From Ophiobolus disseminans (lineage: Eukaryota; Ascomycota; Dothideomycetes; Pleosporales; Phaeosphaeriaceae), in assembly GCA_010093685.1 (NCBI GenBank), contig MU006219.1, forward strand, positions 1,738,336 to 1,786,978: 48,643 nucleotides of DNA, in the 5' to 3' direction. The notes below the pieces were generated by a model. That model made no database searches. It saw only the letters and a program-made list of their open reading frames with translations, and was not told where the DNA came from. Below are positions 11,543 to 21,766 of the stretch, one piece after another (positions within the stretch are counted from its first letter, which is position 1; every line of letters begins with the position of its first letter). The position numbers were made by a program, and so were the translations under genes.

Positions 11543-13219
11543 ATGGCATCAGCACAACTCGTCATCGTAGTCAACATCTCTCTCCTCTTACTCTTCATTT
11601 TCACATGCCATCGCTTTCGTCTCCGATCCTCACAGTCACGCCAAAATGTCGAAGCCGCAAAACTCAAGAACGTGGACCTCGACGCAATCTCATCGAAAGC
11701 AGCTCGTCGACTGCGAGCGAAACTAGTCGAGGTGCTGCCAGAAAGCGTCGTCATGCCCGATGATGCTGAAAAGTTTCAAGATTGTCTGAAGGGGTATTGG
11801 GCTCAGCAAGCATGTGAGATGATGCCTGCTTGTGTTATCCGACCCCGTAATGTGAAAGAGGTGTCGCGGGCTATTTGGGTCTTGAAGGGCGAGTATGATC
11901 GACGAAGGTGGGAGCGACGAATGAGGCCGAGAAATGCACCTGAGACTGCAACAGAAGGCCTGTTTGCGATTCGAAGTGGTGGACATTCCCCAGCCGCAGG
12001 TGCTTCGAGCGTGCAAGGTGGTGCGCTCATTGATTTGAGTCTCTTCGACGAGGTCACTCCTGCAGAGGATGGGAAGAGCGTGGTGATTGGAGCTGGATGT
12101 AGATGGGTTGATGTCTACAAGGCGCTCGAAGCGAAGGGCCTTGCCGTTGCAGGAGGAAGGAATTCGGCGGTTGGTGTTGGGGGACTGACGCTGGGTGGAG
12201 GGCTGTCATTCTTTTCACCACGGTATGGCATGGTGTGCTCAAACATCATCGAGTACGAAGTCGCTCTTGCTGATGGATGTGTGGTCAAGGCTTCGGAAAC
12301 ATCATTTCCTGATCTCTGGCGTGTTCTCAAAGGCGGCGGAAATAACTTTGGTATAGTCACCCGCTTTACCGCTCGTGCATTCCCATCGTCCAATATCTGG
12401 AGCGGGTTTCTGTACTTGCCTTCGTCGCAAGCTCCGAAAGTCCTATCATGCTTTCGAGAGTTCCTCGACAGGACTGTCATGAATGACGAGGGAAAGACGT
12501 ACGATGAATTCGCAGCTGGGCCAATCGCATGCTTCACCTACCTGCAGCAGCTAGGCGTTGAAGCTATCGCCGTGGCGCTCACGCACACCAAGGTTCCAGA
12601 AGATAGGAAGCAATGGCCGACATGTTGGCGCACGTCGGGTTTTTCTAAGCTATGGCGCTTTTGGAGCACTTGCAGCGTCAAGAGTCTCTGTGCCGCCACC
12701 GACGAGATGAGCGTGCTGAACCCTTCCGGGCGAAGGCAGGAATTCGCGACAACGACTATCTTGAACGATCGTGCCACCCTTGAAGCAGCGCATGACGCAT
12801 ACCGCGACGCGATTGGAGAGATTCGAAAATGCAGGATCAAGAACATGTCATGGACACTGGTCCTGCAGCCCATGCTCCCAGCGTGGGTGCGCAAGGGCGA
12901 TACCAATGTGCTGGGACTGGAGAGCTGCAGCAACGATGCACTCGTCAACGTGAGCTTCACGGTGAATTGGGCGTTATCTCAGGACGACGCAACGGTGCAG
13001 CGCATCACTCGCGCCACAATCGAGCAGATTGACGCATATGCCGAGGCGCACGACAGAAGACATCGGTACCGCTACATGAACTATTGCGGCGGGTGGCAGA
13101 GGCCGTTTGACGGGTACGGACAGGGCAATGTTGAGTTGATGAGAGAGGTGAGCAGGCGGTACGATTGCGAGGGTCTGTTCCAGGGGGCGTGTGTGGGCGG
13201 ATTCAAGGTTGGCGAGTGA
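11543..13219 (+). CDS. membrane-anchored FAD-linked oxidase (VAO/BBE type)
   Basis: Single exon, 558 aa. The N-terminus has one hydrophobic segment (residues 6-22) followed by basic residues, an apparent signal anchor. The PCMH-type FAD domain shows SGGHS with His148, the usual covalent FAD attachment residue in berberine-bridge-type enzymes, then IDLS, VVIGAGCRWVDVY, GVGGLTLGGGLSFFSPRYGM and LKGGGNNFGIVT. The C-terminus has the expected Y-NYCGGWQRPFDGYG and a YD-GLFQ-like block, so the enzyme looks complete. The family oxidises alcohols, amines or carbohydrates with oxygen, often in secondary metabolism; substrate unknown. Neighbours do not form an obvious pathway. Confidence 0.8.
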   Translation: MASAQLVIVVNISLLLLFIFTCHRFRLRSSQSRQNVEAAKLKNVDLDAISSKAARRLRAKLVEVLPESVVMPDDAEKFQDCLKGYWAQQACEMMPACVIRPRNVKEVSRAIWVLKGEYDRRRWERRMRPRNAPETATEGLFAIRSGGHSPAAGASSVQGGALIDLSLFDEVTPAEDGKSVVIGAGCRWVDVYKALEAKGLAVAGGRNSAVGVGGLTLGGGLSFFSPRYGMVCSNIIEYEVALADGCVVKASETSFPDLWRVLKGGGNNFGIVTRFTARAFPSSNIWSGFLYLPSSQAPKVLSCFREFLDRTVMNDEGKTYDEFAAGPIACFTYLQQLGVEAIAVALTHTKVPEDRKQWPTCWRTSGFSKLWRFWSTCSVKSLCAATDEMSVLNPSGRRQEFATTTILNDRATLEAAHDAYRDAIGEIRKCRIKNMSWTLVLQPMLPAWVRKGDTNVLGLESCSNDALVNVSFTVNWALSQDDATVQRITRATIEQIDAYAEAHDRRHRYRYMNYCGGWQRPFDGYGQGNVELMREVSRRYDCEGLFQGACVGGFKVGE

Positions 13220-14547
13220 TGCGATGGCGTGCCGGTAGTTCGAGCCGGGGCGCACCCACCATGGCTGCAGCCCGACGCCACCACTGCAACCCTCTATCTC
13301 GACGTACCACGGTGAAGAGGCGGGCGTGTCGTCATGCTGCGGCACTCAGGATTAAGGGTGGAAGTGATGTGCTTGCTTTCGATTGCGATACGATGAGAGC
13401 GTCAGCACATAATGGACTGATTGCCGTCGCATAGAGGAAGTGGACTGAGGAGTGTCGATGAAGTGCAGCCAAGAGTGCTTACCACATTTTCCTTCCTCTT
13501 CCGTCTAGCGCGGTAGTGTCTCCAAGCATGTCAAGGCGCGCCGCATGTGACAAGGTTTGGGACAAGCTCGCACCGGCGCCTTGCCCATGGGAGAAGCTCC
13601 TGCTAGCCTGGCAAATTTGATGTCGCCCTCACCACTCAAGTGGCTGCCCGCGTTGATGCATTCGAAAATGAGGCACAGAACCGCCGAGTAACAGATGAAT
13701 TGCGTGGGTGATCTAATTGATTGCTGCAAACAAGGGCCCCACACACCTCGGTACAAACACAGCAGGGCCCAAGATAAGAAGGCGCGATCCTGCGTTCCTG
13801 CTGTTCCTGCTGGCGTGCGACGAGGTTGGCGCCGCATGTAGCCGGGGCCGAGTGCTCCAGCTTCTTCCATCTATCGACATGTCGCTATTCCAGGCGAGTG
13901 GTCGCGTGTGCCGGCGTGTCGAGATGCAGTGAGATGCACGAGCGTCAGTTCAAGATGCACCACCGCGACGGATTCCCAGCGCCCAATAAGACGCCGGGGA
14001 AAGCTTCGGCCATCGTTCTCGAACGCCCCGCTCGCCGTGTCAGGGCGACATGCTGCCTGTGCTATCGCCGTGTCGTGCGCTGAAGAGTCGTTAGCAGCCC
14101 GGAAGAGGCAGGAGCCATGGGAAACGTTGGTGGCGTCGCCTTAGAGGCATGCCAAGGCCAAGGTCTTCTGCGCTGCTTGACGGCCGCTTGGTTAGCGACT
14201 TGTCGAGGCTTGACTGCGACATTGCATCTCGGCGACACGCGCGCATTCGGACGTCCGCCTGGTGGAATTGGGTGAGAGCCGCGGTGGCAAGCTGCAATCC
14301 ATGTCGTGATGGCTCCAGTGAAGTGCGGCTATCTGGTCGTGTTACGAGCTCCTTCCTGTTTGGCTCGCAGCGGGCCCGGACTGTGCGAGCACCACTGCAC
14401 CCCTCCCAAGCACACAATCAATCGCCTCTGGGACCTGACCGGCGCCCTATTAATGCGCCCTGGCCCTCACCCTGCCACCCTCTCGTCGTGCCCAACTCCA
14501 TCATTACCACCACCACTACTTCACAACACCAGAAGTGAGCCATCAAC
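13220..14547. other. intergenic, promoter region of POT transporter
   Basis: Contains only short motif-free open frames. The last 100 bp before the ATG are C-rich with CACCACCACTACTTCACAAC-like leader sequence, typical of a well-expressed fungal gene. No repeat recognised. Confidence 0.4.
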
Positions 14548-16539
14548 ATGCCTGTCGGAGAAGTCGACGCCGTAGTAAGCAGCCGCCACCGATCGTGCCC
14601 ACTAAACAGAATGCTGACGCCCCACCCAGGCCGTTGCTGGCCTTGACCCCGCCCTCATCGACGCGTCAGGTGACCCAACGCGTAAGAATCCGGCCGCCCA
14701 CACCACCGGCCCCCCAGCCTACCTTGTCTCTGAGGGCAAGGCCGGCCTCCAGGAGAGCTATCTCAGCGAGGATCTGCCCACCGACGAGGAACTCGCAACC
14801 CTCCGCCGCGTGCCTGCTCCGATCCCATGGAAGATCTACACCATTGCCTTTGTCGAGCTCGTCGAGCGCATGTCCTACTACGGAACCACGGCCGTCTACT
14901 CCAACTACATCTCCAAGAAGCGCCCCACGCCCACCGGAGCTGCCATCGATCCCAGTGATGCTGAAGCCCAACCCGGTGCGCTCGGCATGGGCAAGCAGGT
15001 CGCCTTCTCGCTGACCACCTTCAACGCCTTCTGGGTCTACGTGACCCCCTTGCTCGGAGCCTGGGTTGCCGACACGTACCTCGGTCGCTTCAAGACCATC
15101 ATCTACTCCGTCATCATTGCTGAGATCGGTCACGTTATCCTCGTTGCCTCGTCTGCGCCTTCCGTCCTCGACAAACCCGATGCTGCGCTTGGCGTGTTCA
15201 TCCTGGGTCTCATGATCATGGGTCTCGGAACGGGAACCTTCAAGCCCAACATTTCGCCTCTTATCGCCGAGCAGGTTCCAGTCGAGAAGATGCGCGTCGA
15301 GGAGCAGAACGGCGAGCGTGTCATTGTCGATCCGGCCGTCACTATCACCCGCATTTACAACTACTTTTATCTCTTCATCAGTAAGTCACAGTGCGGCGAA
15401 GATATCGAGCACCTACTGACTCGCTCTCAGACATCGGAGCTCTGGTCGGTCAGATCAGCATGGTCTACGCCGAGCGCTACGTCGGCTTCTGGCTCGCCTA
15501 CCTGATCCCCACCGTCATGTTCGTCTTCAGTCTGCCGATCCTCATGTTCTGCAAAAAGCACTACGTCCTGACGCCACCGTCGGGCAGCGTCATGGCCCCT
15601 GCCTGCAAGCTCTTCTTCAAGGCCCTCGGCAAAGGCATGAGCATCAACCCCATCCGCACCGTCAAGAACTGGCAGAGCGGTACCATGTGGCACGACGTCA
15701 AGCCTTCCACCCTCGGCGCAAACGCCCCTTCGTGGTACAACTTTGACGACGCCTGGGTCGATGAGGTCGCCCGTGGTTTCGCCGCCTGCTCCGTCTTCCT
15801 ATGGGTTCCCGTCTTCTGGCTTGCCTACCGCCAGATCGACTCCAACCTGACCGCCATGTGCGCCACGATGAAGCTCGGCGGTGTGCCCAACGACATCATC
15901 TCCAACTTGGACCCCATCTCTATCATCATCATCGTGCCCATCATGGATTCCCTGGTGTACCCAGCGCTCCGTAAGCGCAAGATCAACTTCTCGCCCATCA
16001 AGAAGATCTGCGCCGGTTTCATCGTCGGATCCTTCGCCATGATCTGGGCCTCTGTCCTCCAGCACTACGTCTATAAGACATCCGACTTCTACAACACCCA
16101 TGACCCAGAATACAAGTCGCCCATCTCCGTCTGGGCCGTGTCCGGCGTCTACGTGCTCATCGCCATCTCCGAGATCTTCGCGTCTGTCACCACGCTCGAG
16201 TACGCCTTCACCAAGGCGCCCAAGAACATGCGCTCGCTCGTCATGTCCGTCCAGCTCTTCACCAACGCCTTTTCCGCCGCCCTTTCGCAGGCCTTTACGC
16301 CTTTGAGTACCGACCCCCGCCTTGTGTGGAACTACGCCGCCGTCGCTATTATTGCGTTCGTCACTGGTGTCGCTTTCTACTTCGTGTACCGCGGCCTCGA
16401 CAAGCAGGAGGAGAAGCTCAACTTGCTGCCCACTGGCCACGTTGGTAATGCGCGACAGGCCGAGGATGTGGAGCGTCGTGTTAGCGTTGCGAATGAGAGG
16501 CGTGCGAGCACGACCGTTCCTATCCAGGAGAAGATCTAG
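14548..16539 (+). CDS. POT-family proton/peptide transporter
   Basis: Three exons, 14548-14574, 14630-15380 and 15431-16539, joined by introns of 55 and 50 bp; 628 aa, the usual length for fungal PTR2-like proteins. The first exon encodes only nine residues (MPVGEVDAV), and the intron is supported by GTAAGC, an internal GCTGAC and CCCAG. Family motifs: VELVERMSYYGTTAVY in the first membrane helix (E-R-YYG) and GLGTGTFKPNISPLIAEQ (PTR2 signature GTG-KPNV-like). About 12 hydrophobic segments follow, with a long loop containing FDDAWVDEVARGFAAC. It should import di/tripeptides at the plasma membrane by proton symport. The third-position G/C-rich codon use suggests good expression. The secreted peptidase at 2.7 kb could supply substrates, which is only inference. 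Confidence 0.9.
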
Positions 16540-17833
16540 ACTTTCCGTAGTGGGAGTAGATCTTTGGATAAGATGGATGGCGGGATGGTGCTGAGCACCT
16601 TTTGATAGCTATGATACCACGAGAGCCATTGCGCTCGCCCCTTTTGCGATGTTAGTTTTCGGGTTGGTGGTGCCCGATATGTAGTAGTAATCAAACACTT
16701 ACACAATCTTTCTCTGATTCTCGCTCGTCAAATCTGTTAAACTGCGAGTTTGTTCTCTGGTTAAACATCACTCTTCATTCGTCGCTTCCATCGTAACGTG
16801 CATAGGTACAGCAAAGCTGGCTGTCGATGCGTGCTCATGTCGTGAAATCTAGAAAAACCATCGTCTCGGCAAATAAATAACGTCGAAAAGCATGATGAAT
16901 GTACAGACGCAGAAGAAAGAGGAAGGCAGAGCAAAAAATAACTGCAGCGCTTGCTGGTCTTTGAGGAATAATACCTGTCCGTGCCGCCCTCAAGTCTGAG
17001 GTTGCACAGCCCCGTCTCCCTCGGCAACCGAGTCAGCCATCCGCGAATGACTCAGCACTCCGACGATCCGCTACAATGTGTAGTCGCAGCAGCGCAAGCT
17101 TGCTTCTGTAGCTACCATAAAGAAACTTGGCTGCGTTAAGGGTTTCGGGCTTGTGATGCAGGTGAAGTTGGTATATTAGGCGTGTACCTATCTATATATG
17201 TGTGTCTAGGTAGTATTTCCACGATTTGTGTTCGTCGCGTAGGTAAAAGGCGTTTGTACGTGACTCTATAGGGCAAGCCAAATTGCCGTTTACTGGAATG
17301 AGATTTATTCTTGTGATAGGGATGATGATGTGTATTTTTTTTTGGCAGTTTTGATGTGTAGTTGGGCTTGATATCGGGTATTGTGGGGTGTTACCTAAGC
17401 TTGTTGTGCGGTATCCTTAAGGCTATGCTATTTTGGCGGAGAAGCACATGTGGTCTTGCGATTACGCGGCCCTTGAAGGGGTTCTCGGTACGACGGTCTT
17501 CGTTTGAGCGGTTGGGGTTGTGACTCATGCCAAAGGCGGACCAGTGTTCGTAGCATCAACGCCCTTTCTTTGACTCACATGTCCAGACGCGACCATCGAA
17601 TGAAACAAAGTACCTTGGTAGATGCCCGACATGAATTGTAGGGTGACTCGGTGTGGAGATATAAAACTTTGGAAGGCCCCCGTACCTACGGCTGGATTCT
17701 CTTCCATCCGAAAGTTTCGACGACATCGACTCCAAATTCAAAAGACACACAATACACACAAAACACAACACTCTCCCAATCTTGAACTCCCCATCTCAAC
17801 AACGCCTACACCATCGCATCCACATCATCTCCA
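16540..17833. other. intergenic, no supportable gene
   Basis: 3' flank of the transporter and promoter of the P1-like gene. Contains T-rich tracts (about 17334-17343) but no convincing coding, RNA or repeat signal. Confidence 0.4.
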
Positions 17834-18175
17834 ATGTCAACCAAAGCCGAACAGGCCGTCTCCTACGCCGCCCTCATCCTCGCTGACTCCGCCTTGACCA
17901 TCACGTCCGAGAAACTACAAGCCCTGCTCAAAGCCGCGAGCATCGAGGACGTCGAACCCATCTGGACTACGCTATTCGCCAAGGCACTCGAGGGCAAGGA
18001 GATCAAGGACATTGTCACTGATGTTGCGGCTAGCGGGCCGGGCGTTGGTGCAGGGGAGGAGAAGGATGGGAAGGATGATGGGGATGCCGGGGATGGCGAG
18101 AAGGATAAGGAGGATGGGATTGAGATGGAGGGGTATGAATCTGATGGGAGTGCGTTTGGGGATCTTTTTGCTTAG
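17834..18175 (+). CDS. 60S acidic ribosomal protein P1-like, divergent tail
   Basis: Single exon, 113 aa. The first 70 residues are a clear P1 N-terminal domain (AEQAVSYAALILADSALTIT, then LQALLKAASI, then VEPIWTTLFAKALEGK), which in the ribosomal stalk pairs with P2 and docks on P0. The rest departs from the family: the usual alanine-rich hinge is replaced by a glycine/aspartate/lysine-rich stretch, and the protein ends SDGSAFGDLFA instead of the near-universal SDDDMGFGLFD that contacts elongation factors. I infer a diverged P1 paralogue; a canonical P1 would be expected elsewhere in the genome. The 5' leader is rich in CA and CAAC repeats. Confidence 0.8.
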   Translation: MSTKAEQAVSYAALILADSALTITSEKLQALLKAASIEDVEPIWTTLFAKALEGKEIKDIVTDVAASGPGVGAGEEKDGKDDGDAGDGEKDKEDGIEMEGYESDGSAFGDLFA

Positions 18176-18425
18176 GCGGGGAGATGGAGAAGGTGGGATG
18201 GGGACGAGGGAAGTGATTGAAAGGGTGGGAAGAGGAGAGTTGGGAGTTTTGAGATCCTACGGTGGTTGTTGCGAGACCGGACTAACCAGCAAGGGGATCT
18301 TTCTTCCAATTCTTGCTGTGCTGCATGATGCGTGACGATGCGTTTTTGCTTGCTTGCGACGTGAGGATAAACACAACTTTATCGACGTCGCATGGTTGGT
18401 AAGAGCCTGCGTTGACACCTGGCTA

Positions 18426-19499
18426 TCATGTTCCACGCGTGTCGCTAAACCGCACGGGATCCCGTCTCTCCCGATCGACTTTCAAATCAAACACATCCAG
18501 CCTCTGATACCCACCCACCACATCATGGTACTGCTTGCCCTCGATGCAAGCATCTAGATCCATATCAGCATACAAAACGCCCTCTTCATTCTGTAGGTGT
18601 GGCGCCGACTGCGGCTCATCGCTTCCTGGATTGAAAGTAAAGCTAGGAAGTGGTGCGCCTGTGGGATCGAGGAAGAACGTCGCAGCACGCGTCATGCTGC
18701 GCATCGTCTCAGCTACGATGTCAGGCTGGCTTGCGCCGTTGATGACGGTTTCGATGGCGTCTTTGCCTAGATGGCCCGCGCATGCGATGCCGAAACACTT
18801 CGCTTCAAAGCAATGTGCCGCTGCGCGGGTGCGATTTGCAGCAAGGTTGTCGTAATTGGCCGGACTTGGAGCCGCCAAGCTACCACCATCATCCTGACTT
18901 TTCTTTCCAGGTGATCGCGTAGGCCAAATCGCCGGCCAAGACGAGATGTGTATCTGCTCCGCTTGAGCAATCAAAGCATAGCGCGCAAGCGGGTTAGTGT
19001 TCTCCCCACAGATTAGGCCTCCGATGCGTCCGAATTTCGTGTCTGCAGCGCGCAGACCGTATCCATCGCCGGGACTCCACGTCAACTTTTCGAAAAATGT
19101 TGGCATCAGCTTGCGATGGTGCACTAGGACTCCGCCGTCGGTGCCAATGATGATGTTTGAGTTGTACAAGCAGCCATTACTGTGTCGCGATCGCTCGCTG
19201 AAGCCGATGCTCACGACTGAACCTGCTGCACGCGCTGCTTCGCGAATACCATCCATCTCTTCGCCGTCGGCGTAGATCGACTCTTTCACCATGCGATGGA
19301 ATAAATCGTGGTTCTCGGTTGGTGGTCGGACGGAGCTCCATATTGGGAATGCCGAAATGTATGTTTCTGGGAAGACGGTGAGGTTTGCTTTGCGCGTTGC
19401 GGCTTGCTTGATGAATGAGATGGCTTTGTCGGTGGTCATTCGCGCATTGAGGAATACTGGAGAGACGTGGCATGCTGCGACGCGTACCACGTTTGACAT
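18426..19499 (-). CDS. nitrilase (carbon-nitrogen hydrolase)
   Basis: Single exon, 357 aa, typical for plant/fungal/bacterial-type nitrilases. The catalytic triad is visible: Glu45 in VFPETYISAFP, Lys130 in HHRKLMPTFFE and Cys164 in GLICGENTNPL. The GLICGENTNPLARY and WSPGDG context fits true nitrilases (nitrile to carboxylic acid plus ammonia) better than amidases or cyanide hydratases, but substrate range cannot be read. Starting at 19499, it is divergent from the molybdoenzyme gene and shares a 265-bp promoter region with it, suggesting joint regulation. Confidence 0.88.
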   Translation of the reverse strand: MSNVVRVAACHVSPVFLNARMTTDKAISFIKQAATRKANLTVFPETYISAFPIWSSVRPPTENHDLFHRMVKESIYADGEEMDGIREAARAAGSVVSIGFSERSRHSNGCLYNSNIIIGTDGGVLVHHRKLMPTFFEKLTWSPGDGYGLRAADTKFGRIGGLICGENTNPLARYALIAQAEQIHISSWPAIWPTRSPGKKSQDDGGSLAAPSPANYDNLAANRTRAAAHCFEAKCFGIACAGHLGKDAIETVINGASQPDIVAETMRSMTRAATFFLDPTGAPLPSFTFNPGSDEPQSAPHLQNEEGVLYADMDLDACIEGKQYHDVVGGYQRLDVFDLKVDRERRDPVRFSDTRGT

Positions 19500-19764
19500 T
19501 GTGACTTCTGCCTGATAGAACTAATGGTTCGAAAGATGATCTGGGGTTGTTGATGCTCCGCGTTTAGGGCGTGATTTCCCCGCGCTTCGGCAAGCGGCAA
19601 CATGGAGACTACGAACTTCGAGCATCGATTACCTCATCCATCACTCAAGCATTGAATCCAATGGTCACTATGAAAACATGATGCCTCCATCATTCAGACT
19701 TCGATATCAGGTGCCCAAAACTAAACATTCTTGTCCCACATATTCTGTGACCCTCTCAATCAAA
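19500..19764. promoter_or_regulatory. divergent promoter of nitrilase and molybdoenzyme
   Basis: A 265-bp gap between two head-to-head start codons. It contains a CCAAT motif (ATCCAATGG, about 19656). No classical TATA box seen. Co-regulation is inferred from geometry only. Confidence 0.4.
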
Positions 19765-20850
19765 ATGTCACCAACAGTGCTGGAACATCCCAGCCAAAGC
19801 GACCCAACTCCAACAAACCCAGTGCCCCCATCCGGCCAAGAGCGCAACTCTTTCATACGCCTCTCTCCACCCGGCTTCCAAATCCGACACCCACCTCCCC
19901 CACACGAGCTCTCCAGCCCCATCACGCCCGACGGCTCCCTCTTCCAAATCACCCACATGGGTATCCCCCTCGTACCCACATCGCACTACCAACTAGTCAT
20001 CGACGGCCTCGTGCCGCATCCCTATGCAGTCACCTTAGCCCAACTCAAGCAGCTACCCTCGACCTCAGTCACAGCGTTCCACGAGTGCTACGGAAGCCCC
20101 TTGAAGCCGTCGACCGAGGCTTGTTTGCGCGTCGGAAATGTAACGTGGACTGGTGTGCGACTGTCGTTTCTGCTGGACCTAGCGGGGTATGCGCCAAGCG
20201 ACGAGGAGCAGTTTGTGTGGTCAGAGGGCTTGGATAGAGGGGAGTTTGCGGGTGTGCAGGCGGATCGGTATCAGAAGGATTTGCCGATGGAGAAGGCGCT
20301 AAGAGATGAGGTTCTGGTGGCGTATAAGATGAATGACGAAATGTTGAGTAGGGAAAGAGGGGCCCCGGTGAAACTTGTTGTGCCGGGCTATTTCGGCACG
20401 AATTCGACAAAGTGGCTGTGTAGATTGTCGGTTCAAGGAATGCGTGCGCCAGGACCGTATACGACGGCGTTTTATAATGAAGTTGATCCGAGAGATTCTG
20501 AGAGGAAGAGGATGAGGCCGGTTTGGGGTGTTGAGATCAATTCGATGATTACAAGACCGAGACACGAGGATGTTGTTACTGGCTCGCACGTTCTCGTTCA
20601 GGGGTGGGCGTGGAGCGATGACGGAGTTGAAAGCGTCCATGTGAGCTGTGATCATGGGGAAAGGTGGTCGGAAGCTAGGGTGCAAGAGAGGTTCCAGTAT
20701 GGCTGGCAGAAATTCGAAATCATGCTGAGATTGGAGAATGGATGCCATGCGATTGCTGCGAGAGCGACGAGTCAGGGCGGTGATGTGCAGCCTTTGAAAG
20801 GGAGGCGGAATCACGTTCATGAGATTGGCGTTGAGGTAAGAGCTACCTGA
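19765..20850 (+). CDS. sulfite oxidase-like molybdopterin enzyme
   Basis: Single exon; I prefer the ATG at 19765 (CAAAATGTCACC), giving 361 aa, over in-frame ATGs at 19678/19681. The N-terminal molybdopterin domain includes YQLVIDGLV, then FHECYGSP with Cys108 as probable molybdenum ligand, then GNVTWTGVRLSFLLDLAG and WSEGLDRG. After VPGYFGTNSTKWLCRLSV comes a Mo-co dimerisation domain (AWSDDGVESVHVSCDHGERW, then GWQKFEI). There is no heme (cytochrome b5) domain, so it resembles stand-alone SOX/YedY-related fungal enzymes rather than animal sulfite oxidase. Mature localisation is probably cytosolic or peroxisomal, as no signal peptide is seen. The real electron acceptor and substrate are unknown; the divergent nitrilase hints at nitrogen/sulfur compound breakdown. 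Confidence 0.85.
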   Translation: MSPTVLEHPSQSDPTPTNPVPPSGQERNSFIRLSPPGFQIRHPPPPHELSSPITPDGSLFQITHMGIPLVPTSHYQLVIDGLVPHPYAVTLAQLKQLPSTSVTAFHECYGSPLKPSTEACLRVGNVTWTGVRLSFLLDLAGYAPSDEEQFVWSEGLDRGEFAGVQADRYQKDLPMEKALRDEVLVAYKMNDEMLSRERGAPVKLVVPGYFGTNSTKWLCRLSVQGMRAPGPYTTAFYNEVDPRDSERKRMRPVWGVEINSMITRPRHEDVVTGSHVLVQGWAWSDDGVESVHVSCDHGERWSEARVQERFQYGWQKFEIMLRLENGCHAIAARATSQGGDVQPLKGRRNHVHEIGVEVRAT

Positions 20851-20972
20851 AAGATATTGGTTATCGTTGATCTTCAGACTCAACGTCTCAATCTGTATCA
20901 ACCTGCACAGAAGGTTCCCTGCATCTCTCGCTCCACCTTCCTTTACAACAAGCCCAATTACCAATCTTCTCT

Positions 20973-21766
20973 TCACTCGAACCACGCAAACAAGAATTGG
21001 TTCACCTCTGTCAGCAACTCCTGCCTGCCATCGCGTCCCATCATACCCGCCCAGTCCGCCATTACTATCAAGACATCAGCTACATCCCTCGCGAACCGCT
21101 TCTTTGAGAAGTTCTCGTTGCGACGCCATCGAGAAATTTTCGCCCGCATCCTAAGCACCACAGGTCTCGCGCGTTTGAGAGTGCTAGCGGACAGCGTTCT
21201 CACGAATTCCGCGCGAGTGGTTGTCCTCGCGTCAAAATCGGCCATGGAGCGCAGATCGGCGAAGGCGTCAATACTTTGAAGCCAGTTTTCCAGGATTCCG
21301 TGTTTATCGTTGAATGATCCGCCGAATAAGGACTCGAAATATGGGGCCTTACAGAGCCACAGCTTGCGGAAGCGGTCGACTAGCTCTTTTAGCTGATCGA
21401 CTGCCAACTCATGGACGCCGTTGTCGAACAAATCGTTCAGCTTAGAAGCCAGGTCTTTCCGGTAGAATGTGATCAAGGCTGCTCTGGAGATTACCTTATG
21501 CGTTAAGATATGGCGTGGCACTTACCTGGCGAAACGGAGATGACCTCCTCTTCTTCGCTCCCCGCCCGACTCTCGACTTTGTCATCGTGAGTCTGCTCTG
21601 GGGAGGGAGTCGCGTCGGGAGAGTCGACAGGGCCGGGCTCTGAGGAGTTAGCTTGACGAGACTGCTGACGACGCCCATTATCGGACACGTCCTCGACAAG
21701 CTGTTCTGTCAGACCTAGCAGCTCAACCTCATCGGTACATCGTGATCCCCTATCGGTCCGATACAT
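20973..21766 (-). CDS. hypothetical protein, two exons, 249 aa
   Basis: Exons 21766-21526 and 21481-20973, joined by a 44-bp intron (GTAAGT...CTTAAC...CAGAG), keep frame and give 249 aa. The N-terminal 75 residues are acidic and disordered-looking (SGSEEEE-type, Pro/Ser-rich). The C-terminal part is helical with regular charge patterns (KDLASKLNDLFDNGVHELAVDQ, then RFRKLWLCKAPYFESLFGG). There is no signal peptide or membrane segment. I do not recognise a family; the 44-bp intron is short, so the join is uncertain. Additional upstream exons in 21900-22640 on the same strand are possible. It ends 122 bp from the convergent molybdoenzyme gene. Confidence 0.4.

Noticed and set aside
14666..16440. 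Long antisense frames across the POT transporter (155 and 213 codons)
   Set aside because: Shadows of a GC-rich coding sequence; no motifs, and the sense gene explains the openness.
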